This document shows positions 43,089 through 52,947 of a stretch of 64,000 bases of DNA, in pieces (within the stretch, counting starts at the first letter, position 1; every line of letters starts with the position of its first letter). The notes under the pieces are model-generated. The model was given only the letters and a program-made list of their open reading frames with translations, had not been told where the DNA came from and did not search any database. The stretch comes from Neptuniibacter victor (lineage in GTDB: Bacteria; Pseudomonadota; Gammaproteobacteria; Pseudomonadales; Balneatricaceae): positions 1,240,001 through 1,304,000 of the forward strand of contig AP025763.1 of assembly GCA_027943745.1 (NCBI GenBank), written 5' to 3'. The position numbers were made by a program, and so were the translations under genes.

Positions 43089-46000
43089 TATTTAATCCGT
43101 TCAAAGGTATAGGTAACATCATCAGTTAATGGGATTTTGCTATCGTCGTCTATTGTAACTTTATAGTGTAAAGATACGGGGTAGCCTGCGGGATTATGAT
43201 GTTTAAGCTCAAGCTCATAGCTATCATAATCTTTATCCCAAGCTGACTCATCAATTTTTAGCGTTAGATGTTTTTCAGATGTTCCTGAATAAATAGGTGC
43301 AATAATTTGCATTTTATTATCTTGGCTATCAAACAGGGTTACACAAGAATTGTCTGTTAAAGCGACTAGTCGGAACTCCGGCATTAGCACTGATTGTTGT
43401 TTATTGTACCCGGGAAGATGAATGACTAGATCAAAATTTTCTTTGCTATTCCAGTCTGTTTCACTGTAGTTTTCGGTGCTTAAAATAGGTCTGAATAGCT
43501 CGTCACAAAAATCTGCTAGCTCTTGCTTGCCTGAATTACTGACATTACTTTCTTTAAAGTTAAGATAGTATTGCCTTCTCTGGAAGTAGCTGGATAAGCC
43601 CCTTTTATATTTGTATTCAGGCTCTTTACCCCAGAAAGTTTGTCTTAGAAATTGCACGGTTTGATTGTATTCAAGGTGACTATGCCAAAGATCTAACGCT
43701 AGACCTGCTAGTGCTAATACAATTGCAAATGTTGCTACAAGTGGGGCAAGAGGGTTAATTAAAGCTACAACGGCACAAGCTAAAGCTGCTGTATTCACTA
43801 TGCCGCTTGCAATCCCGACAGAGGTGGTTATAGCGCTTTGATTTGTAGAGAAATCTTTAGAAACGTTCAGCCAGCTGCTTACTGAGGCGAGTAAGTTACC
43901 TACTACTGGTAATGCTTTATAAGCAAACCTCCCTGAAATACCAATCAGTTTATGACCTGATTCGACAGTCTTAGTTAAACTTTTTAGAACTGCTTTATTA
44001 CCATAACCAGTTGCTCTCAAATTATCGATACTACTACTAATTCTAATCCCCGCATTTTCATAAGTCTTATGTATAGCACCTTCCATTAGTGCACTAGTAT
44101 TTTTGTAGAAATGGCGTTGTATCAGAGCGAACGAGGTTTGGATTACCCCTGCTAAACTAGCCCCAGTATCAACTACGTTTTTGGCTGAAAAATCTTGAGA
44201 AAGTTTTATCGATAGTGAATAAAAATTATAAACCTGCCCTACAAATAACAAGCCTAATCCGGGTCCTACAAATTTTGTGTAACTTTCACCCAGTTTACGC
44301 ACACTTTGAGCAGGCAGGCCTTTAGGGTTAACCATGCCGCCTTTATCGGCTTGTCCTACAAACCACTCAGATACCGCTTTTTGTGTTTGTTGAATTTTAC
44401 CTGCGGCAACCGGTTTACTGGTATCAAATACTTTTAGTTTAGAGGACTGTTGAACAGTTTTTTTGCTGGCAACAGCGATTGTTGTAGTGGTTGCGCCTGT
44501 TGCTAACTCAACATTGGTTTGGTGAGTTATTTTGATATCTTCAACCATGTCGATAATATCAAGTTCACCCATCGCTAAAGAGTAGTTGTATCTGAATGAT
44601 TGCCGTTCAAAGTAATAGGCAAAGGCTTGGCCATTTTCTATCTTTGTGCCTAAACGGGCGACGCGTTCGCCGATAATCATGTTTAGGTTATCTGTGGCAG
44701 CGTTTGCCTTAAGGGCTTTGGATGTAATTAGAGTGTTGTAGCTTTCTGAGTAGCTGTCCCAGTCAATACCAGCCGCTGCGATCAGTTCTTTATTCCATTT
44801 ATTGGCTTCTATTAGGACATTACCTGTTAGGGTGGGCAATAGATGGCTTCCAGCGCCAGACGTGAATGCTAGTTGAGGTTCGTTCTGGTCGGAGTTTGTG
44901 GATTTCGAGCAGATGTTCAGATTTTTGACTAACTGATTAGCCCATTCATCACAAAGCTTCGCGCCTTTATCTGTGGCGGGCAAGTTTTGAAGCATGTTAC
45001 TTAATGCAATTTCACGGTCCGTTGTCGCTTCTACGGTGGGAGAGAATAAAATTAAAGCACGATCTATATGGTCACTTTCAAGCCACTTTATCCAGTCAGA
45101 AGCTTCTTCATCGAGCGCTTTAGGAAGGCTTGCAATATATTCATCTCTATCACGCATATAGTCTTGCATTGGAGCATGGTGGATATGTTCGAGATAATCC
45201 TTTTTTGCTCTGTTTCTGTTTTTCTCTTTTATCGCATCAATCTCATTTTGTGAGAGTGGAGTTACGTAAAGGTCGTATCCATATAGAGGATGCAACGGCC
45301 AGGAAAGTTTGACATTTTGAGGGTTAAAAATTCTTCCTTGCTGTGGGCTTGGCTGCCTTTCAGCTTTAACTGAGTAGTTTAGTACTTTTTGATCGTAATC
45401 TTTTTGGGTTAATTTTGTCAGAAGCTGTTCAGTTGCTTTACCTACTAAATAAGGGTGCTGGGTTTGCGCGATGCTTTGCATTGCCGTGTCATATTGCGCT
45501 TCAAATAACAGTGCGAGCTCTGTTGAAATATTTATTGGATCGGGGATAACGACCGCAATGTGGTTATCGGGAGTAGCAGCATTTGCAGAACCTATTAATT
45601 GATCTTTTAAATCCGAATTGACGGGTTGAATGGACCAATCAAACAGATGTGATTTTACATTGCTGTCGGCAAAAAATTTAGGCAGGTCGATTAACGGCCG
45701 CGCGTTTGTCGTTCCTTTTGCTCGAGCATTTGCAACAGATATCGTTTGGAAGAACTTTTTGCGTAGAGTTTTATCATTTGAAAAAGCGGCTGCTAATTGC
45801 GATGTTAATTTACCTTGAGAGATTAGAAATTCTAAGGTGTCATCTTTTTGCGCTTTTAGTGTTGGGAGTGCTCCTGATGCTTCACCGGGGGAAGAACCAC
45901 ATATACATTGCCCCTGCATGGCTGATCCATCTGGACCGTACTCTACTTCAGTAAGATGTTGGTCTTTATTGGAATACATGTACACGTAACATGACATCAA

Positions 46001-46420
46001 AGGTCGGGTTACATAATTATGATTTTTAAGTGTTGGCATGTTGCCAATTTTAAGAAGTTGCTGCTCAAAGGCCTCGTTACTCTTCTGCTGAACCCCATAC
46101 CTTAAAGGAACAACCGTTATCCATTCTTTTTGATTAGGGCAGTTTGATATGCCAGCTTCGCGAGGGAGGAAGTCTGCTTTTGCGGCATTGTTGGCCTTAT
46201 TTGCGTCGGTATTAGATCGTTGGGGATTTCGTGTTTCTTTTGTATTGGATTGAACTGAATTTTTAATCCCATTGGGTAGGGCGAGTTGGTCGCCAACGCG
46301 GATTTTAAATTCCGGGGGGAGAACCGCTGGGTTAGCTTCTTTTAGGGCATTAAGTGATATGCCAAGTTTGTTGGCTATTAGGCTTAAATTATCGTTGGGT
46401 TCTACGGTATATGTAGCCAT
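43088..46420 (-). CDS. LysM plus VasX-like pore-forming T6SS effector (1110 aa)
   Basis: Residues 1-50 are a LysM domain (TYTVEPNDNLSLIANKLGIS...NPAV...VGDQLALP). Residues about 95-230 resemble the VasX N-terminal region (EWITVVPLRYGVQQ, MPTLKNHNYVTRPLMSCYVYMYSN, LTEVEYGPDGS). The C-terminal half has hydrophobic helices near 720 (GLGLLFVGQVYNFYSLS) and about 870-910 (VNTAALACAVVALINPLAP then TFAIVLALAGLALDLW), consistent with a colicin-like pore former in the inner membrane. The last 60 residues (SYELELKHHNPAGYPVSLHYK) recur as orphan tips downstream. The gene follows vgrG and DUF4123. Family knowledge: VasX depolarises target membranes. Confidence 0.85.
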   Translation of the reverse strand: MATYTVEPNDNLSLIANKLGISLNALKEANPAVLPPEFKIRVGDQLALPNGIKNSVQSNTKETRNPQRSNTDANKANNAAKADFLPREAGISNCPNQKEWITVVPLRYGVQQKSNEAFEQQLLKIGNMPTLKNHNYVTRPLMSCYVYMYSNKDQHLTEVEYGPDGSAMQGQCICGSSPGEASGALPTLKAQKDDTLEFLISQGKLTSQLAAAFSNDKTLRKKFFQTISVANARAKGTTNARPLIDLPKFFADSNVKSHLFDWSIQPVNSDLKDQLIGSANAATPDNHIAVVIPDPINISTELALLFEAQYDTAMQSIAQTQHPYLVGKATEQLLTKLTQKDYDQKVLNYSVKAERQPSPQQGRIFNPQNVKLSWPLHPLYGYDLYVTPLSQNEIDAIKEKNRNRAKKDYLEHIHHAPMQDYMRDRDEYIASLPKALDEEASDWIKWLESDHIDRALILFSPTVEATTDREIALSNMLQNLPATDKGAKLCDEWANQLVKNLNICSKSTNSDQNEPQLAFTSGAGSHLLPTLTGNVLIEANKWNKELIAAAGIDWDSYSESYNTLITSKALKANAATDNLNMIIGERVARLGTKIENGQAFAYYFERQSFRYNYSLAMGELDIIDMVEDIKITHQTNVELATGATTTTIAVASKKTVQQSSKLKVFDTSKPVAAGKIQQTQKAVSEWFVGQADKGGMVNPKGLPAQSVRKLGESYTKFVGPGLGLLFVGQVYNFYSLSIKLSQDFSAKNVVDTGASLAGVIQTSFALIQRHFYKNTSALMEGAIHKTYENAGIRISSSIDNLRATGYGNKAVLKSLTKTVESGHKLIGISGRFAYKALPVVGNLLASVSSWLNVSKDFSTNQSAITTSVGIASGIVNTAALACAVVALINPLAPLVATFAIVLALAGLALDLWHSHLEYNQTVQFLRQTFWGKEPEYKYKRGLSSYFQRRQYYLNFKESNVSNSGKQELADFCDELFRPILSTENYSETDWNSKENFDLVIHLPGYNKQQSVLMPEFRLVALTDNSCVTLFDSQDNKMQIIAPIYSGTSEKHLTLKIDESAWDKDYDSYELELKHHNPAGYPVSLHYKVTIDDDSKIPLTDDVTYTFERIK

Positions 46421-46422
46421 AG

Positions 46423-47316
46423 TTAGGACTCCGTTCCAGTGGCTAATATCAGCGGTTCTTGGGTCTCAGCGGCTAGATCTGCGGCTTCCATTATGCGTTG
46501 AGCAGCGGTTTGTGAACTCTTCTTTAATAAGAGTGAAGAGATCTCTGGGTACTGTGTTTTGGATGTGTCGAGGCAGTTCTCGCCCAGTGTTGCTAATACG
46601 TTGCAAAAAAGGGTTAGGCTCAGTTGATCTTCAAACCCTAGCGAGTGAGCCAGTTTAATCCAACGATTGATAAGGATGTTTTGCTCGGTAGGTGGTATAG
46701 GCTGAAATTTAGCGGGGAAGTAGGTATTCAAATGTTGTGTTAGGCGTTGCTGGTATACCTCTTGGGCTGCATCGAAGATCGCTTCGCTTTGTTTGTCGGA
46801 TAGACAGAGGAGTTGTGGGTTTGGGTTTGCCTGTTCTTGATTCTTAAACGCTAACCAGCCATCGGTTGATGCAAGGTGAATCGATTCAATAGGGCCTAGT
46901 AATTCTGCTATTTCCGTCGCAGTTGATCGATCAAGCAGGTGTTTGCATACCCTGGGATCATACCAGCGAAATATGGCTTTCTTTGTGGTGGCAGATGAAA
47001 CGTATAAGCGTGATTGTAAATGCTGAATAAGATCTTCAAAGCTAACGTTGGTAAAGGTAGTAACCACGATGCCCCAGCTGTGCTCTAGTGCGCCGACTGA
47101 GAATTGATCGGCTAAATGACGTAGAGTGGGATTAGATAGATCTACCAAACAGGGCGATACATCTTTGGCATTGGCTAGTTCCGTTCCTTCATAGAGCAGT
47201 TTGTACTCAGGGTTATTGGTATGCTGATATAACCAGCGCTCTACTGACTCAAACTGAGCACCGTCGAGCAGAAGGTAGTTGTTATGGTTACCCGGTATTC
47301 GATGCAGGATACTCAA
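46423..47316 (-). CDS. DUF4123 effector adaptor of module 2
   Basis: A TTG start overlaps the vgrG stop (TTGA), giving 297 aa. It has the DUF4123 pattern (YLLLDGAQFESVERWLYQHTNN, YEGTELANAKDVSPCLVDLSNP, IFRWYDPRVCKHLL) with a C-terminal extension of about 110 residues (LINRWIKLAHSLGFEDQLSLTLFCNVLATLG). This extension is absent from the shorter adaptor of module 1. It probably docks the VasX-like effector on the second VgrG. Confidence 0.88.
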   Translation of the reverse strand: MSILHRIPGNHNNYLLLDGAQFESVERWLYQHTNNPEYKLLYEGTELANAKDVSPCLVDLSNPTLRHLADQFSVGALEHSWGIVVTTFTNVSFEDLIQHLQSRLYVSSATTKKAIFRWYDPRVCKHLLDRSTATEIAELLGPIESIHLASTDGWLAFKNQEQANPNPQLLCLSDKQSEAIFDAAQEVYQQRLTQHLNTYFPAKFQPIPPTEQNILINRWIKLAHSLGFEDQLSLTLFCNVLATLGENCLDTSKTQYPEISSLLLKKSSQTAAQRIMEAADLAAETQEPLILATGTES

Positions 47317-49400
47317 GCTTTATTCTCCTGTTCGCATATTTCACAGATTCCGGCACCCTCTACGGCTGCTTGTTTAAGCGCCATACTTTGCTGAGGAAGC
47401 GGAACGGCTTGCCACGGATCTACATTGGTGACTTGTGGTGTTACGTAACCTGCTTGATCAATATCTGCTTCAAGCGGTGGGGTAGGGGCTATCGGCGCCG
47501 CTTTTGTTGCTGAGGGTGCCGAGCCACCAGAGTTTAGGTTGACCTTTGAGCCATTAACCGTAACGCCACCAGGACCGACACTGATACTGCTGCCCCCTGC
47601 GTTGATGGTCATGTCTACACCGGCTTCGACAACAATTTTATTACCCGCTTTGATGTGGATGTTTTGACCGGCGCTGGTGGCGTGATTACTGCCTACGCGA
47701 ATATGACGGTTTTTATCGACAATAAGGTGTTGTTCGTTATCGCTCTGTCGATGAAAGTTTCCGTGAGTAAGGGCGTGTTCTTCGGCCCGTAGTTCACGGT
47801 ATTCATTTTCCATCTGTATCCAATGATGGTCATTACCGATCCACTCTTTGTGATCGTTTTTAGTGCGTTGATCAAAATCTTTTTGGGCGTGGATAAAAAG
47901 CTGTTCTTCGCCTTTTTTGTCCTCGAAGCGTATTTCGTTAAAACCTTCGCCGCCTTTGGTCGAGTTAGTTTTGATGGTGCTCAGCGTTTTGTTTTCTGGT
48001 AGCGGATAAGGTGTTCGATTAAGGCCGTGGTAGACACGCCCTGTGATAACAGGTCGATCTGGATTGCCTTCTAGGAAGTCTACGATGACCTCTTCACCAA
48101 TACGGGGAATAAATAAGCCACCAAATGCTCCGCCGGCCGCGCTTTGGCTAACACGAATCCAACAGGAGCTTTGTTCATCCATCTGTCCTTCGCGGTCCCA
48201 GTGGAACTGTACTTTTACGCGGCCATGTTCGTCGGTGTAGATCTCTTCCCCTTCGGGCCCGGTAACGATGGCGGTTTGTGTGCCACGGACTTTAGGTTTT
48301 TGGGTTTTACGTTCCGGTCGGTAAGGTGTGGTGAATGGAATACTGTGAATCAGATTTGTATAGCGTGAGCCTTCTGTGGTTGCCCCTGCTTCGAGTACTT
48401 GAGGTTGCGCACAATTATGCTCAATATGGGTAATTAAGTACTCAGTATTGTGTTGGTCAAGTTCATGATCGGTTAGCTCATAACTGTAACCAGGCAGTAG
48501 TCGATTGATGTCTGATTCGGCAATAATCTTTTTGCGATTTCGGTTGCCCGATTGGTTCATTGCCAGGGCTAATGCATCGCCACGATCAGCTTCGCTGAAT
48601 TCTCCAGGGAATTCGTAGATCTCAAGCGGTTGATCTTGTTCGTGACTGTTATCAGATGAGAGTGTGAGATTTGGTTTTTTGAAATCATAATCTCGAATAC
48701 TGACTTTGCCACTGCGAACACTTTCAAGATAACGAAATTTGAAAAAGTGTTGTTCCCGTACGGCACCTTGCGCATCGTGGAAATAGGGTAGGACAGATTC
48801 GCCGTTAACCGGGGTGTTTGTTTCTGATGCATCGCTTAATGTCAGTACATGTTTGTCGTAGTGGTGTTCAAAATAATAGTGAATGCCTTCAAACTCTAGT
48901 AGACGTTGAATAAAGGCGAGGTCACTTTCACGGTACTGCACGCAGAACTCGCGGGGGGTATAGCTATTACTGAGTTGGAAGTTGAATTCGTCGGTTTGTA
49001 AACCAGCTTCATTCAACAGCTGAGTGATAATCTCTTCAACAGTTTTGAACTGAAAAATACGGCTATTAATACGGTAACGAAGTGGCCATATTTTGGGGAC
49101 TAAGGTTAGATGATAGGTAGTTTGTCGAACACCGCTTTCACCCAGTTCTGCTGATGAAATGATCCCGTGGATGTAGCGGGTATGCTCATTTTCATCACAG
49201 CTCTGATCTAAAAGTTTAATAACAGCGGAACTGTTGAGCAGGTCGATTAGCTCTATATCTGGATTCTCAGATACCAGTTCCAAGGAGAATTCAAAGGCGG
49301 TAGATAGGGTTTCAAACCCGTCCATACGTACCAGTTGAAATGTTTCAGTCGATTCTGCGACATGAAAGAAAAAGCGCTCTTCGTCCGCTTTTAGAAACAT
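47313..49400 (-). CDS. vgrG: VgrG/TssI spike protein 2
   Basis: This 695-aa VgrG is closely similar to the first (MFLKADEERFFFHVAEST; RESDLAFIQRLLEFEGIHYYF; GEEIYTDEHGRVKVQFHWDREG; IPRIGEEVIVDFLEGNPDRP). They diverge after about residue 540, where the tail and tip decide cargo. The tip ends GICEICEQENKA, again cysteine-bearing. Gene order vgrG, DUF4123, effector, immunity mirrors module 1 on the opposite strand. Confidence 0.97.
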   Translation of the reverse strand: MFLKADEERFFFHVAESTETFQLVRMDGFETLSTAFEFSLELVSENPDIELIDLLNSSAVIKLLDQSCDENEHTRYIHGIISSAELGESGVRQTTYHLTLVPKIWPLRYRINSRIFQFKTVEEIITQLLNEAGLQTDEFNFQLSNSYTPREFCVQYRESDLAFIQRLLEFEGIHYYFEHHYDKHVLTLSDASETNTPVNGESVLPYFHDAQGAVREQHFFKFRYLESVRSGKVSIRDYDFKKPNLTLSSDNSHEQDQPLEIYEFPGEFSEADRGDALALAMNQSGNRNRKKIIAESDINRLLPGYSYELTDHELDQHNTEYLITHIEHNCAQPQVLEAGATTEGSRYTNLIHSIPFTTPYRPERKTQKPKVRGTQTAIVTGPEGEEIYTDEHGRVKVQFHWDREGQMDEQSSCWIRVSQSAAGGAFGGLFIPRIGEEVIVDFLEGNPDRPVITGRVYHGLNRTPYPLPENKTLSTIKTNSTKGGEGFNEIRFEDKKGEEQLFIHAQKDFDQRTKNDHKEWIGNDHHWIQMENEYRELRAEEHALTHGNFHRQSDNEQHLIVDKNRHIRVGSNHATSAGQNIHIKAGNKIVVEAGVDMTINAGGSSISVGPGGVTVNGSKVNLNSGGSAPSATKAAPIAPTPPLEADIDQAGYVTPQVTNVDPWQAVPLPQQSMALKQAAVEGAGICEICEQENKA

Positions 49401-49525
49401 GTAAACTCCCTTTTAGTGAGATCCTTGTGACTATTACACAGACCCGCCGGATACATTCCTGATACCCGAATATGATCTTATATGACTAACTTATAAAAAT
49501 GGTTGATTTAACCTGCTATAAGTAA

Positions 49526-49540
49526 GCAGGGAGTGTGCCA
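49526..49540 (-). promoter_or_regulatory. Sigma-54 promoter of vgrG 2
   Basis: On the minus strand TGGCACA-CTCC-CTGC has GG and GC exactly 10 nt apart, matching the vgrG 1 promoter in all fixed positions and in the following TTA. It lies about 125 nt before the ATG at 49400. The rest of 49401-49697 shows no gene. Confidence 0.8.
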
Positions 49541-49697
49541 AAATTATATGGAATGGGGTTCAGATGGGCACTCAGTGAAGAATAGTTTTTATAGCACTAG
49601 TTCCCCCTCACGCGTGTTTTGAAATCGATCTGCTGTAAGACTCAGTTATTTAATAGTTGGGTTGGCAGTGGAGGTACTAGTCGAGAATTAACATGGT

Positions 49698-51347
49698 CTA
49701 TTTAGGTAGCTCAGCTTCGTAGACCCAGTAGTGAATATTTGAGTCTCGTTTTGCCTTGTACATCGCTTCATCTGCTTTTTGAATCAGCTCTTCAGCGTTA
49801 CCGGCGCTGCTTGGGAAGAGGCTAATGCCGATGCTCGCCGATATTGTGGGATGTATATTTACACCTAGGTCGAGTGGGGCAGTGAGGTTGCGTATGACTT
49901 TTCTGGCAATCGCTTCTGCCTGATGTTTATCGTCGATATTTACGAGGGCGACAAATTCATCACCGCCTAAGCGAGCCAGTGTATCGGTCGCTCGGAAGTT
50001 CTTTTTTAAACGCTGAGCGATCTGTACGAGTGCTTTATCACCTGCGCTGTGGCCATGTTGATCGTTAATCGGTTTGAAATTATTCAGGTCTATATAGAGC
50101 ACAGCAAGCTGGTTAAATTGTCGTTCTGCTCTTAGTAGGGCACTTTCAAGGCGTGAATAGAAGAGCCGTCTATTGGGGAGGCCGGTAAGTGCATCTTGAT
50201 AGGCTTTATCTTTGAGGTTGTCCGTGAAGCTTTTATGGGTGTTTTCATCCCGGATAATGAGAACGTATTTATCTGCTTGGCGCGCCTGGCCATGTACAAC
50301 ATTGATGGTGGCTAAATGGCACATATTGTCGTTACTGTATATTTCACCGCACCAACTGCCATTTTCATCGGCCAGTGTTTCCAAGTTGATAGCCTTCGTT
50401 GCAGGGCAGTAGAAAATATCACTGATATGTAATTTACGGGCCTTATTTTGCAACGTTGGGAATTGGTCTTGTGCAGCTTCATTACTAGAGATGATAACGC
50501 CTTTGTCAGAAAGGATGATACAGGGGTCCGGGGTGGCATCAAAGACAAGTGCTGCCATTAATAACTTCTGCTCGGCTTCACGTTCGTATGTTACGTTACG
50601 GCCAATCCCTAGAATGCCTGGATTGGTTTTATCACCATCAAACAGAGGAAGTTTGTGCATATCTAAGAGACGTTTACGACCGTCCTTGTAAGTTACCCAT
50701 TCATCATGTCGTTGTGAGTGTTGGCTTTCTCGTACTTCTGTGTCTTTAGTTGTTATGTATTCTGCAGAAGCGTGAGACATTAACTCAAAATCCGTTTTGC
50801 CAATAATCTCATTTCGCTTAAGGCCCAGAAATTCGGTAAAGCTTTTATTACAGGCTTGGTAGCTGCCATTTGGATTTTTGGTGAAGATAAAGTCAGGTAT
50901 AGAATCAATGACGGTATTGAGTAACTTTCTTTCTTCTTTTAGTGCTTTGTTGGCTTCGGTGTTGTCTGTGATATCACGGACAACGATGGCAACACCGTTT
51001 CCTTCTGTGAGAGGGCCTGAGTAGACGGTATGCCTGACATCTAGATGATGGGTTTTTCCGAGGTGGTTAGGTCGACTGAACTGGAAACGCATCTCCTCGC
51101 CAGCAAGCGTTTTATCTAACTGCAGCTTAAGTGAATTGTGAAAAACCTCCTCACCATGAACTTCGTATACATACTTACCGATAATTTCTTCTTGGGTGCA
51201 GCCAAAGAAAATTTCATAGCCGTGACTTATGGCGCGATATTGATAGTTTTTATCAACGATAGAGACTAAGTCATCAATGTGACGAAGTAGGGAGGACTCT
51301 GTGGATGAGTCTTGTGTGGGTTTTTGGGATTTCGAGCTCATACGCAC
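49698..51347 (-). CDS. Multi-PAS diguanylate cyclase (GGDEF)
   Basis: A 549-aa product if it starts at the GTG at 51347; the ATG two codons later (51341) is equally likely. It has two clear PAS domains (about 20-130 and 140-260), a third PAS-like segment (about 265-365), then a GGDEF domain (375-545). The catalytic motif is intact (ARLGGDEFVAL) and an RxxD inhibitory site (RATD) lies five residues before it. It should make cyclic di-GMP under feedback control. No EAL domain, no membrane helix, so a soluble sensor. Confidence 0.95.
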   Translation of the reverse strand: MRMSSKSQKPTQDSSTESSLLRHIDDLVSIVDKNYQYRAISHGYEIFFGCTQEEIIGKYVYEVHGEEVFHNSLKLQLDKTLAGEEMRFQFSRPNHLGKTHHLDVRHTVYSGPLTEGNGVAIVVRDITDNTEANKALKEERKLLNTVIDSIPDFIFTKNPNGSYQACNKSFTEFLGLKRNEIIGKTDFELMSHASAEYITTKDTEVRESQHSQRHDEWVTYKDGRKRLLDMHKLPLFDGDKTNPGILGIGRNVTYEREAEQKLLMAALVFDATPDPCIILSDKGVIISSNEAAQDQFPTLQNKARKLHISDIFYCPATKAINLETLADENGSWCGEIYSNDNMCHLATINVVHGQARQADKYVLIIRDENTHKSFTDNLKDKAYQDALTGLPNRRLFYSRLESALLRAERQFNQLAVLYIDLNNFKPINDQHGHSAGDKALVQIAQRLKKNFRATDTLARLGGDEFVALVNIDDKHQAEAIARKVIRNLTAPLDLGVNIHPTISASIGISLFPSSAGNAEELIQKADEAMYKAKRDSNIHYWVYEAELPK

Positions 51348-51522
51348 CGTTACAGCTGATGTAAGTATTTAGTCTTGAGCGCTAGATATCAGTATTAGCA
51401 TAGCGCTTATTATATGAACTGTGAATTTTCTGATAGTTCCTTTTAACTTCATTACTGCGGAAAGATAAAGCTTAGCAAAGGGCTGATCCATTCAGTAAAA
51501 CGCTACAAACAATAGAATAAAA

Positions 51523-51550
51523 CAAGCGTTTGATTAAAACAAACGTTTGT
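51523..51550. promoter_or_regulatory. Tandem palindromic operator-like sites
   Basis: CAAGCGTTTG (51523-51532) and the perfect palindrome ACAAACGTTTGT (51539-51550) have centres 17 bp apart. They lie between the divergent GGDEF gene and the AdoHcy-hydrolase-like gene. The form suits a TetR-type dimer binding twice. No regulator gene is adjacent. Confidence 0.55.
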
Positions 51551-51611
51551 ACTTTGAATGGCAATCTTTTACACAGGAGGAAATAGACGTTAAGCCACGA
51601 GGAGTAAGACC

Positions 51612-52718
51612 ATGAATCCCCTGTTTGTTAAAGGCAGTCATTTTTTTGAAGAGATACAGCCCGCACAGGTGTCTGATTTAAGTTTAGTTGTGGTAACACA
51701 CTTATTAGACACCCCAACCATTTATTTAGACTGCCTTCAACGATTCGCGAGCGTTGCCATGGTGTTACCTAAACCAAAAAGTATCAGTCAGCGAACGTTA
51801 GAAAATGTTGATGAACGTTTTCCAGTTGTCATCAAAAAGCGAAGTCAGATTACCTCATCTGAAGTGGCTGTTGCGACTATTAATGACCATGTACCCAAAG
51901 GGAGCGTTATCATTATTGATATTGGTGGTTACTTTGCCGCAACGCTGCCTCATTTATCTCAGCATTTGAATGCTCAGCTGCTAGGCGTGGTTGAAGTGAC
52001 TGAAAATGGTCATCAGCGTTATCAATCATTAGAGACTTTACCCGTTCCCGTATTGTCTATTGCTAGGAGTCCATTAAAAGGCCCTGAAGATTATTTGACA
52101 GGCCAGTCTATTGTTTACTCAGCTGAAGCCTTAATGCGTGAATGCCACCACATCATGAATGGGGGAAGTGCCGTGGTCTTTGGTTACGGCAAAATTGGTC
52201 GTTCGATTGCTAAGGCGTTACATACCAAAAACATAAATACTAAGGTGGTGGAGATTGACCCTATTCGTGCGATTGATGCCCGTGCACATGGGTTTGATCT
52301 AATTAACAAAGAGGATGCCTTGGCGAGCAGTGATGTCATTTTCTGTGCAACGGGTAATCAATCGCTTAATAATCATGATTTTAATCGTATTAAAAATGGT
52401 GCATTCATTTTTTCGGTCACATCGTCTGATGATGAATTGGAACTGAGTAGAGCCGATGCCAATTTTCAAGTGAGCCATATTACACCTCATATCTCGCGTT
52501 ACGAACGTTTAGGACAATACTTCTATTTAGCTAACCGAGGCGATGCTATTAATTTTATCCATAATGCGGAGGTCGGCCCGTATATCTATTTGGTGCAAGG
52601 GGAGGCGATAAAAGCAGTGAATTACTTGCTATCAAATGAACGGGAGAAAAAGCTTATTGAATTACCCAGTGAGGAGCGTCGAGAGCTGGCTGAAAGGTGG
52701 CTGGCTCATTTTGGTTGA
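51612..52718 (+). CDS. S-adenosylhomocysteine-hydrolase-like NAD-binding protein
   Basis: This 368-aa protein has a Rossmann motif GGSAVVFGYGKIGRSIAKAL (about 194-213) and following ID/ATGNQS loops (SSDVIFCATGNQSLN) as in AdoHcyase. At 368 aa it is shorter than true SahH (430-470 aa) and lacks the usual C-terminal HPDY-like signature, so the substrate is probably different. It stands alone downstream of tandem palindromes. Function unknown beyond NAD(P) binding. Confidence 0.7.
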   Translation: MNPLFVKGSHFFEEIQPAQVSDLSLVVVTHLLDTPTIYLDCLQRFASVAMVLPKPKSISQRTLENVDERFPVVIKKRSQITSSEVAVATINDHVPKGSVIIIDIGGYFAATLPHLSQHLNAQLLGVVEVTENGHQRYQSLETLPVPVLSIARSPLKGPEDYLTGQSIVYSAEALMRECHHIMNGGSAVVFGYGKIGRSIAKALHTKNINTKVVEIDPIRAIDARAHGFDLINKEDALASSDVIFCATGNQSLNNHDFNRIKNGAFIFSVTSSDDELELSRADANFQVSHITPHISRYERLGQYFYLANRGDAINFIHNAEVGPYIYLVQGEAIKAVNYLLSNEREKKLIELPSEERRELAERWLAHFG

Positions 52719-52947
52719 TTAGTTGCAGCTGTAACGAAGCGTGGCAGGTGTGAGGGCAAAACTTGCTGCGCTGATCGAGTGGATCAGATGCTGCTGGAGG
52801 TATTTGGAGGAACTGAAAGAGGTTGGTGTGGTCCGATATTTTTATAAAAGTGCTAATAGGTAATTCTTATTTTCTTGAATAAGTGTTAAATATAGGGAAA
52901 ACACCTATATGTTTATTAGATAATACTGTCTCTAAAAGGATGTAGAA

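Noticed and set aside
46272-46658. Plus-strand frame of 128 codons
   Set aside because: It spans the junction of the minus-strand effector and adaptor genes and shows no protein-like pattern.
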